A DNA stretch of 64,000 nucleotides from Nephromyces sp. MM_2019 (Eukaryota; Apicomplexa; Aconoidasida; Nephromycida), in NCBI GenBank assembly GCA_015657535.1, contig JADHZB010001487.1, positions 55,975-119,974 of the forward strand. Direction: 5' to 3'. Below the pieces are notes generated by a model, which saw only the letters and a list, made by a program, of their open reading frames with translations, had not been told where the DNA came from and ran no database searches. This document shows positions 51,095 through 61,630 of the stretch, one piece after another (position 1 is the first letter of the stretch; every line of letters starts with the position of its first letter). The translations under genes and the position numbers were made by a program.

Positions 51095-51747
51095 GTGTTC
51101 ACAAGAAGGGTGAAATGTAAGTTCTGCCCAGCAACTACGCGGGCTACTCAAGACCGGCAGGACGGGGTGCTCCACTACTACCAGGGGGGTATACACGTGC
51201 AGTATTTCGTATATGGGCGCTCCCACGCAGTGAGCTCTGACAAAAACTGCAGCCGCTGCCATGTTATCTCGCGTGTACGACAGTACCTAGAGAATGCTGA
51301 GAGATATTTTCAAAATAAGCGGGGCATCGATGGAGAATGCCGACCGGATTTATGATGTACGGGCATGAGCGGCAGCATGCTGGGCATCAAGTAGTGCATT
51401 TAGGGTTATATGCGATGGACCGAATGCTCTGTGTAACTCGGCGTATGCGTGGCAGTAATGCCTTCGTTGGCTTAAATAATACGAGTCAGAAGCAGGGGAT
51501 TAAGCTAATGTTCAAGAGGGATATTGCGCTTGTGTTGATAACAGTACGTATGACTTGTAAAAGCTCCCGCTTAATAACTGAGGTCATTTTAAAGTATTTT
51601 CAAAGAAGTACGTTGTCCGATAATGTAGCTATTTTTTTGCACATGGCACCATTATTTCAGCAATTGTTGGAGCACCACATAGCTGGCTTTCTTTACTCTT
51701 CAGATGATATTCGCGTATCGATGAGTGATCTGATGCGTGAAGCGTAG
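51095..51747 (+). CDS. Doubtful pair of overlapping frames
   Basis: Two plus frames, 51095-51355 (86 codons, contains CKFCP and CSRCHV) and 51337-51747 (136 codons, hydrophobic helices such as VAIFLHMAPLFQQLLEHH), overlap by 19 bases. They could be pieces of one gene with a small intron, divergent from PreP, or chance frames in a more GC-rich spacer. The paired Cys residues hint at a zinc knuckle only. No family recognised. Confidence 0.25.
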
Positions 51748-53945
51748 CTACGAGAGGATCCCTCGTTCTAGCTGAATGAGCTTATTAGGACGTTCTATTC
51801 TACGTTGCCACAAACCTATTCGGCGGTTGATCGGCCTCACGTTAGAAGCGTGCAAACTTACTTCCTGTGTGTTATTCCAAAACTTTTGTATACAAGTGGA
51901 CCTGCACCCATCAATGCGCTTTGCCATATGTACTAGTCTCCAGGGTAAGAAAACATTGATGTAACGAACTTGCGCCTAATTTAAAAAAAAAACACTCGAG
52001 ATAGCTTTAGTGGTGGTCTCTTTACTTGCTACCCAGAAGACTCTGCATTCGAAGCTTATCGGGTTATGGCATCTAAGATTGAAGCTTGGGTTCAGACAGC
52101 GCAACGTGGCATTTTAATAACAATGAATAAGTAGAGAAAACTCTCAAAATCAGTTTGCGGTGCCTTCAATCAAAAACGATCCCTACGTCACCCGCTTGCT
52201 GAAAGTATGTCATAGTGGCTGGAAGACTTTTTTTTTCTTTAATCTATCAATTTTGGGCTTCAATTGTTATATCAATGTAGCTGCCGAGATTTTTCAGTAC
52301 AATCCTCGAGATTTTAATGCAGAAATTTCATTCACAAGTATACAAAGAGGTAGTTGCTGGAAGTTTTACTGAGCGAAGGGGCATATGAAGTGGCGCAAGT
52401 CGGGAAAAATTATGCCTAAAGCAGCAGGAGCAGCTTTATGTTTATCAACCGGGCGAAGTCCCTTTTAGTGTAATAGCGGCGTACTGGTCAATTGTTAACG
52501 TTAGAAGTCGCCCGAGGAAACCAGCGTACATGAAATTACAAAATTCTTAGCGCGGGAATGTTGTAGCTCAAATAATATTATTGCGCATGCTAATACCCAT
52601 CCATCGTTGGTTTATATTGCACTAGTCCACGCGGCGCTTTTCTATTTTTGAGCGAAAATTCTGCTTTGCTTCGTTCTTTTATAAACTCCCAAAGATGCGA
52701 GTACATATGGTCTTGTTCTGCTGATGACCCGCAATTCCACAATATTGCATACTCAGTGTTTACCCCCCAAAAATTACACACAAAAATTTTGATGACTAAA
52801 AGGCTCCGTCTATAGGCGAAGGTGATGAAGTTGTATCTTTAGATGTCATAGAACATTATACAGGTAACATTACAAGCAAAGAGGAAGAGACGCTGAAATT
52901 ACACTAAGTGACTTGTTAAGAAACTGAAATGGCAATTTTTGCGCGGGTTCTCGTGGTGCAAAATGTATCTAGCATTCATGAGTGGAAAGACTGGGGTACG
53001 CATTCTTAAATATTGTGCTATAAGCATTAAGTGAATGCTTCTAAAGACCTATACATAGTCAAATCTAGTTACTAAAGCCTCCTTTTTCAATTCTCAGTAA
53101 TATAATATGAAAATGCATTTATTATCTTCCTATTTCGAATCCTAGCCTACTTTTGATATAGCCTGAATGTTTTCCACAAAGAGAATTATAAGAAGTGCAG
53201 AAAATGCTGTGCTTGTTTAAGTTCTGGCAGGTGATGTAATATTACATAGTTTAATTTTTTCTGTTTTTTTTTATAGCACAAGAATGTATGTGCATTCATC
53301 TTGTGTGTATTAAAGGTGATTTAAATGGCCAATTTGGTGATTTACTAGCAACCTGCCGCTGACGCTATCTCATATTTTACGATATTTAACATTTTGGAGT
53401 AAAATAATAAACTCAGTGCACTCTTACAGACTCAATTATAGCGCAGAGTAACTTTTTGGTCGTAGCGATTTATTGCATGGTTGCTTATGGTACTGCATAA
53501 CCTAGTTGTCCACACGTTTTGTAGCGAGATGAAGTATTATGATTACCGATTAATTCTGCGCAATCAGCTATTTTTTTAGTCCAACTACTGTGATGTATAA
53601 AGCAATCTTGCAGATTCTTTTTGTTACCCAAAAAAAAGTTTTTTATTTTCTCCTTTATTTTGAAGTTTTACCATCACAAAATTAGCAATATATATCCCCA
53701 TCATTTTCACGAAGTGCTTGCATGAAAAAAATTATTGCAGCACAAATCAGCCAAGAATTTAACAAAATTTTACGAATAGATATTATTAGGGCTTAAAAAC
53801 TCATAGCTTGAGTTCCTTATATGCTTAGATAGATCGAATAATGCAAAAATTTCCCTAATCATTGGAACTGCATCATGTTTCCTCGATGAAAAGGGATATT
53901 TTGCATTCATAGCATGCTGAAGTAAAAATGAATATTAGATTTCAG
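51748..53945. other. Spacer without a supportable gene
   Basis: Only short frames on either strand, without good splice signals or recognisable motifs. Becomes T-rich on the plus strand to the right. No RNA gene or clear repeat. Confidence 0.35.
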
Positions 53946-54115
53946 GTAAAGTGAAGGCCTTCAGGTATCCCCACCAGCCGGTTAAAAGGATTATTCTCGA
54001 AGTTTTTCAAAACAAAACCAAATATATTGTTTGCATGCTTCTTACCCGGTATTTTCAACTTCACGCAGGGTCTTTATTTAAAGCAAGCAATGAAAATGTC
54101 CATAGAGCAGTGTGA
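53946..54115 (+). CDS. Candidate exon, unrecognised
   Basis: After the acceptor GATTTCAG the plus strand is open for 55 codons: KVKAFRYPHQPVKRIILEVF, then QNKTKYIVCMLLTRYFQLH, ending TGA at 54113. Amino-acid use looks coding (mixed basic, aromatic and aliphatic). It may end earlier at an internal GT. It could be an upstream exon of the gene at 60-64 kb or a separate one. Confidence 0.35.
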
Positions 54116-57100
54116 AAAAATAGACCAGCATAGGCAATAGCTGCTATTACGCTGAAGTGCTTATCCCTGCCGATAGGCTCCTTAGAAAGTAAACGTGACG
54201 AATATTTTCAATAGGTTAGCCACACCTCGAACTCTTAGCAGCCCGATAGAAGATGAAATATGCTCCGTGGTTATCTTGAGGTTTTATCTGTAAACTTAAG
54301 CAGGGATCCTCTAATAGTTAATTCCACGATTTCCTCCCAATATATATGTAGTCACTACTATACAATTTTTACTTTTATAGTCTCATCACACCTTCATTTT
54401 GCAACATATGCCATCCAATTCCAAGTGACAATAATACCGCCAAAAATTAATGCCTATATCCACCTGTCAACCTCATATCTCGCGCCGCTTACCAAAAGCT
54501 TCAAATTTCAGTGAAAGAGCGGCTTACCATTTTAAGAGCTTGATACTTATACCTGTTCAGATACCCTCTAAAAGAAAGTGTCTGGCGAAAGGTTTCAAAA
54601 CTTTTTCTTCCGTGGTGTACCATTTGTTTGGTGCTGCCCGTAGCCTTTGTAGAAAATTGCGAAATAATGATGTCCTCAATTTTGCTTCCTTAAAATATCG
54701 GAGTTTGACTTGAAGCATTTCATATTAGTTAATGCGAATTTACCGTTGTTCTGTACGATTTTTTATCACTGAATAAACCAAGGAAGCCATAAATAAATTC
54801 AACTACTACTGAGTCTGTGTGGTGGTGCCAATAAATAAGGTGAAATACAGTGCACTCTTTGAAAATAGAGTAATACCAAAAATAGACGAAGCAAGTATGG
54901 TTAACTGATAACTTGAATTTTTTTGGTCCTCAGTCTCGTATCAGTACAGTACCAAACAAATCTCCCGGTATTTACTAGGCTCAGAGTTGCATAGCTTCCT
55001 GCATGACAGGCTAATGAGTGATTGGGGAAAATCTTTTTTCTTGCTTCAGACAACAGATGGCGTTGGATATTAGCGCAAGCTTTGGGATGAGCAGTAGAGA
55101 GATTGTTTTGCAGTGATGGGTATGGGGAAAATCATTTGTGGTGTAAAAGTTTAGAGGGTGAATGCCTTAATTCGCATTATCTGAAGGAAAAAAAGGAGCA
55201 GGAAATACGAAAGGGACACTTTGATTATTCTGAAACACTCTAATTCGTTCACCAGTTGTGGGCGAGCGCGCGTTGCCATTCACCAGGTCGGTGAGATAGC
55301 TCAAATGGCTCTTGTAGGCTAGTAGTTTTTATAAGAAAAGTAGCGATTGAATGAATATCTAGTGTGCTGCCTCCAGAATTATTATTCTACATCGAAATAG
55401 AGCCTTGTTTTGCGTTAAAAAGTGGTTTGTGTCGCTTGTACTCGGGTGTACGCTGCAGATTGATATTATTCAAGCAATTGAAAGTGCCAGTATTCATATG
55501 GTGACGAAATAAAATGGCTAAAAAGAGATGTGGTAATATATTAAATTGACTTATTCCTATCTACGAGGCGCTGCTAGCCAATTAGGTATTCTCTGGAGCC
55601 TTCGTTGCTTTTGTTTCTTACAGTTAGAAGCTGCTAATATTTAACAAAGTATTGCTTGGCAGATCGTTTTAGCCGCTACAGAGCAATAAGAGGGGTTTTG
55701 ACAAAATTGAAATATTTCGAGATGCTATCATAAGCATTTTGAATAATCTAACTCAACAGATTTTGGCGCTCTTGAAGGTGGAAAAATGGAAAACGAATTA
55801 GAGGGCAAATTACGGCTTTTTTATGGCTCAGCGAGAAGAGCCGATACTCCAGTCCTGACCCTCTTACATCAAATCGAAACAAAGTGTCTAATACTTTTAC
55901 CAAGCTAGTTAGTTTTGGGTAATATTAGCAGTGAAGCGGCTTCTAAAGAACCGTGATGTCAAGAACACATTTCATAAATAGTTCTGCACATCAAGATATT
56001 CATTAATAAGGGTGAGCCTCCCCCCCTTCGTTGTATTAACATGAATGGTAATACATCTGATGATATGAGAAATGTTAGGCTAATTTCGCTGCTGCGTAGG
56101 CAAGAAATTTATTTTACATTGCTAGCTCGTCTTCGTAACATCTAGTATATGTTCAGAACGTGCCTTGAAATAACTATTATAGGTCATTTAAGTGATTATT
56201 TACCCTTTTCTGAGCCTTGCAGTGCAAGCCGACGAAGTGTTACTGTGTTTTTTAGAGCTATATCTATCTGAAATACATCTGTGGGTCACGTATGCTGCTA
56301 GAATGATGTAAATTTTGTTCAGCATTCAAATAAAGCTTCATTATAGCTCCTATGTTTGGTTCAAATTAGCGGGTGAATGTCTAAGAACACAATATAGAAC
56401 CTCATAATGAATTTTTTTTTTTCAGGGGAAGCGTGAATGTGTAAGCCTCATGCATGTCATTTCACTATATCTTCTGACTAATTCTTACTTAATTCTGGGG
56501 CTTTCTCACCTAACCGAAAAAAAAGGACCTTTCGCGTGGATACGAATAGGCCGATGATTGTGCGCAAATGGGAAGGACAAAATACTATGCCTTTCCAATG
56601 ATCAACTCTCTGGTTTACGCTATGTAGAGTGCGAGTAGGCGAAGCTATGCTGCTGTGCTGTATTCGCATGGCAGCAATTCGTCATTTACGTTGGAGGGAA
56701 CTCACCGAAGTCTTTTGAGGGCTTCTTGAGCTATTAGGTTTATCATTTGGCCATAGAACATTAGTCTACATCATAAATATATTTTAGTTGCATTTTTAAT
56801 CGAAACTAATCACAAGGACTAGTGGTGCTTTAACGCCTGAGGCGAAAGGAATTTCAAAATTTTTTCCTGTATTTCTCTTATCATAATAAGCGTTACAGTG
56901 CTTTTGTCGAATTATACGGGTTCTGGACTCCGAAATCATCACATGATGCTTTATCTTCCAGACTTATTTATCCTCGAAGTTTAAGTCCTCCAATGAGCCA
57001 GAAGTTGCTCTCTTTAGTATTCCGAAACTTCGCCGGTATATTTCTAGCCTTCCGGAGTAACTTATATACCGCAGATACTGGGTTGTAACTAAAATACCAA

Positions 57101-59246
57101 TAACGCTGCAAATCCTGTGGCTTTGCTGGTTTTTCAAGCACAGTCCAAGCGTTTTTATCTTAATTTTTTATGTAGATGCACGGTCCCCCATTTTGCACCG
57201 TCAACTGCTTATTCCTGACTTTAATTTTCGAAGTTAGAAGACTACGGTAACTCTAATTTTATGTGCAGGTGCTGCTGATTCCAGCTGTAAGATTTTATTT
57301 TTTATGCGTTTCAAGGTTCTGGGGCTTCTGCTACTTTTCCCCCTTCCTTGCCGTGCAAAGGATCTTTGCATCCATAGTTGGCCTCCGCGTAAACTTTGCT
57401 GGATATTTCAACGTTTTGTTTATGGACTTGTAAACGCTTGCACGGCACACTCCGTGAAACTTTCCCAAAAAAAAATGTGTACGCTTTAGTAAAACTTATA
57501 TGCAGCTATTGCTGTCACTATTGATATGATTAAATGTGACAAACAATTATAACATTGTTAGCCCCATAGCTAGGTAGAAGCGTAACAAACCGCGCGATAA
57601 CGGTGCTTTTCCAAACATGGTACAGCAGGGGCATATGACATGTCCCGTGTGTGCGTTATGAAGGAATTGTGTGCGGAATATCTTCTAAGTAAGTTGCCAT
57701 GACCAAAGTGTGGGCGGGTACTCCCCCCACACGCACGTTGTGCTCTTTACTACAGTATGGTAAGAGGTTACTCAAGCTGACCGACTGCTGAAATTAGTCG
57801 GCTACCTGTTTAAACATATCTCACCACTCTACACCCGGCACACACACATTCCCAACCGTACACCTACTACACTGCCCCCTCCATTCTAGCTGGTTTGTCC
57901 TCCGATTGGCGTGCAGATTGCATCAAACGGGAAATAATGGCAATCTGATGTCGTACTAAGAGATAGAGGAAGTAAGGAGGAGTGTAGTTACACCAACTAG
58001 TCTCCCTCATGCATATAATGCATGCTTATCCGTATATCTTCGGTGCTATGCTCCATTATTTAGGCTTTTTACATATATCACTCATGTTAAACTCCTTCTA
58101 GGAGCACTAAACTGTATAACGTTGGCACATCTTCCACTGGAGAAGCGCATGTGCAGTGAATGCAAATTTTTGCTTTTTCGAATTATTTTGGCTTCCCCTT
58201 CATTGCTGATGAGCCAGTTCTCTTTTAGTGGCTATGCTGTCTGTTCGTCTGTTGGTAGAATTTAAGGCTTTTTCCAAAAGTAGGTCGCTGCAGTTACATA
58301 TTTATGGGAAACAGCGCATTTTTTATTGGCATCTGTGCGGCAACATGGTATGCGTGTATATTACCACGTACAGAAGAGCCTTTTTTTAGAAAAATGAATT
58401 GTATATACATTTGCGCGGATTCTTGACTTTGAGCGGAGATCAAGTAAATAGTTGAGCATGACGCTTATGACAATGTGAAATTACCGGAGTCCTCTTGGGC
58501 TATCGATGCTTGAGTTGATTGCAAGCCCACCATCATGGTGGTGTGCTTCTCTTTTTCCCTACAAACTTAAATTATGTATTTAAGCTAATTTCACTTTTTT
58601 TGGTGTAAGAAGTGTTTTTATATGGCGTTGCCATCTATGGGCTAACATCCGTGTTGCTCCAGCTGATTTCCTGGGGTCTTCACTGCGATACTTCCCGAAA
58701 GCTTTCCCGTGCTTAAAGAGGATTCCGATGGCTTCTGTGCCTTGTGTCACCAAGAAAAAGCTTGAAACCCCATATATGAAATATTAACTTCCTTTTGTAG
58801 AGGGGTAATGGTTTTTTTGAATCGACTTGTGAAAGAATTTGAGGCTTAGTGTGATTGACGTAATTCTTATTGTGGATAAATTAAGTAGCTACGTTGAGTA
58901 ATGTTCAAATCATGCTAATCAACCGTCTCATTTTTCTAGTAATGAATTTGTTCTAATTTGCTGCAAGCTTGTAGTTTCACAATAAGCGAATCAGGTATTA
59001 TGAGTTATATATGGGTTGCGGTGTGTATCGTAAGCAAAAGGTATTGAGCCTCATTTTTTTGAGCAATGGAGGATTGTAAGATATCGGTAGTAATATTTAA
59101 AATATACGTAAATATAGGATTCATGAGAGAATGCATAAAAATTGATGGCTGATTAACTGCTGGTCGCTTCAATGCTTCCCCCTGTACTGCTGAGTAAGGG
59201 AACAGATTTGCCTAGCAAATTTGTATGAAGCCAGCTAATATGTTAG
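54116..59246. other. T-leaning spacer or long introns
   Basis: No convincing exon chain. One microexon-like site is at 56426-56440 (a long T run, CAG, GGGAAGCGTGAATGT, then GTAAGC). A 61-codon frame at 57304-57489 starts with a signal-peptide-like stretch (MRFKVLGLLLLFPLPCRA) but lacks other support. A plus-strand gene may span this region. Confidence 0.3.
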
Positions 59247-59502
59247 GAGATTGGATAAGTCCCTTCATAGTACGATAGTTGCACCTCTTAATCTATGGAT
59301 TACTCCTCTTATTTTTCTTTTTTATACAAATGAATTGTCTGATGAAGTAGCGCATAATTTTTACCGAATTCATGGTGTTGAAGGCTTGGCTGAAAGTCAT
59401 ACAGTAAGAATTTTTTTTGTGGAAATAAAGAATGACGATGAGGCATACTATATTCGAGGAATGGGAATTTTAGGCCTTGCTCTAGCATCAGTCCTTGTTT
59501 AA
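59247..59502 (+). CDS. Candidate exon or small membrane protein
   Basis: After TATGTTAG the plus strand is open for 85 codons. It has one hydrophobic segment (PLNLWITPLIFLFY), then NELSDEVAHNFYRIHGVEGL, and a tail with VEIKNDDEAYYIRGMGI ending LASVLV and TAA. A good donor (ACA before GTAAGA, 59404) lies in the middle, so the real exon may be 59247-59403. That exit is phase 0 and does not join directly to the exon at 60221, which needs phase 2. No family recognised. Confidence 0.4.
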
Positions 59503-60044
59503 CAAACGCACAATTGCACTAAAGTATAAATCGTCTGCTAGATTTATGTGAAGAACCGAATTTCTTTGGACTAGGTGACGAAATGTAGTCTGTTCGACTT
59601 TCTACCATGAAAGAAGGCGATAATATGGACTGTTTTTTTGCCTGCATTTGTGTTTTCCTGTGTGCGCTTTTTCATTTAGCTAACCTATGCGATATAGCTA
59701 TTGTACTTTAGTTTAATTTAATATTTTTGTTTTGCTTGCTTTATTTGATTGCTTTTTAGATTAAGAAGTTTTTGAGTTTTTTCCCCAATTTCGAGCTTCA
59801 TTGGGATTTTTGATTTCATTGTTTTGTAGTCGTTGCTTGGAATTTATTATACAGATGGTTTTTTGGAGATGCTTTTTTTCATTTTTTCAGAGGCTTTTCC
59901 TATTTGCTATTTTTTCTTATGTTTGCTTTTTTCAAGGCGATTTTTCATGCGAAACCCTGTGAAGAAGTTTTAGCATGAAATGTTGCCTTTTTTTTGTTGG
60001 AAATTGTTTACTTTTACTCTTATATGTTACTCCAGTTCATGTAG

Positions 60045-60168
60045 CTAGGGTTTAGAGTGTAGGGTTTGTGGTGTAGGGTTTGCTGTTTAGGGTTTACTGT
60101 TTGGGGTTTTCCCTTTAGGATTTTCCCATTAGGGTTTACTGTTTACGGTTTTCCCTTTAGGGTTTACC
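60045..60168 (+). repeat. Degenerate TTTAGGG telomere-like tract
   Basis: About 125 bases of spaced AGGGTTT/GGGTTTA motifs separated by variant spacers (GTGGTGT, GCTGTTT, ACTGTTT, TTCCCTTT). The core matches the TTTAGGG telomere unit of many alveolates and plants. It lies within a likely intron, about 50 bases before the acceptor at 60220. Confidence 0.75.
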
Positions 60169-60220
60169 TTTGAAAGGTTAATTGTACTACACTCTTATTT
60201 ATTTACTCCAATGTTTTCAG

Positions 60221-61598
60221 GCTGTATATTTTCGATTTGGAACCTGATCTCGCAAAGTCTTTTTTATTAGGAAATGGTGGTCAGACTAGGCGTGTATGTA
60301 CGCTTGCATCACAATTGTGCATGAATATAGAATCTTCCCTTGGCTTTCTTCAGCAGTTTTATTTTATAGTTTGTGTTGGATTCTTTTGAAAATTAGAGAC
60401 TCTGTATGTTAACCGCCTTTTTTGTGTCATCCGCTGTATATACTGATGGGACCTTACTAAGCTTGTTTGATACAACCGGATTGAAATTTTTTATGTCTTA
60501 GATGGGATTGCAGATATATATGTATCTTGGGGTCTGTACTACTTGCCTCTTCTTTTTTGTGCTTAGCTGTTTCCGTAGAGTGGATACTCACTAAGAAATA
60601 CTCGAAAATGCGTGCCTGAGAAATTGGTTTGTATCGCATATATGGAGGAAGCCCAAAGTTTGCAAAATTCTTCCTGTAAAAATCAAAGAAAATACTTTGT
60701 GGGTTTAAAAGTTATTTTTCCCTTCTAAGGTTGCCTACTATCAGTTACTATTATCTGTACAGCTTGTCTTGTGTATGATTTATCTATTTTTGCACACTAA
60801 GTTTTCCATTGTCATTCTGTTCAGTGTGTTGTTGTTTTGTGGGGTCTGCCGGGTGTGCTTTTAATCTTCATTGAATAGTTTTACAGTAGTGAGACATGAT
60901 ACCATTGGGTGGTCTATATTCGCACTCGCATTTTAATGCACTCTTTTTTTGACTGGTTGTGTGTACTATGGACTTTTGTACTAGAAGCAATTGATTATCT
61001 TTTATAAGCTAACTCTGCAGCCAGCAACCTCTGCAGCCAGAAGACTCTGCAGAGGATCTTACGTTACTGGAATGCTTCTATAATGGTGTGTCGTAAGAAT
61101 GTCGATTTTTTGTTTTATCTTTGCTTTTAATCTGCATTCTTTTGATATTTCTCGCGTGGGCCTCAGCTGGTGTAAGTGCGTTTCCCTCTATGTTTAGCTT
61201 TGTAGTACTTATTTTAAGGCTAGGCTGTAACACCGTATTAAAGTTATCTCAAAGGTTGGTGGTTAGAGCTTGGCTAACTTGAGATCAGCATCTCCACTAA
61301 GCATATGAGAAGAAGTCTCTCTCTCTGCATATGAAAAAAAAATATTTAGATATATTATCTCTGTCTCTCTCTCTCTGCATATATGAAAAGTTTCTTTGCC
61401 ACTTCCTATGGTAAGACGTAGACAGCCTATATGTATATATTTACAATATGGTTAAGATACTGGTGACTATCATAGACTGGTCTATATCTTCACATATATA
61501 TGTATTCGGCGTTGAGATACTGGTGATTATCCTTAGTTGCTTCATGCGATTTGGCTGATCTGAAGACTGATAACTATATATTTTTTTTGCGATCGTGG

Positions 61599-61630
<32 letters not shown>

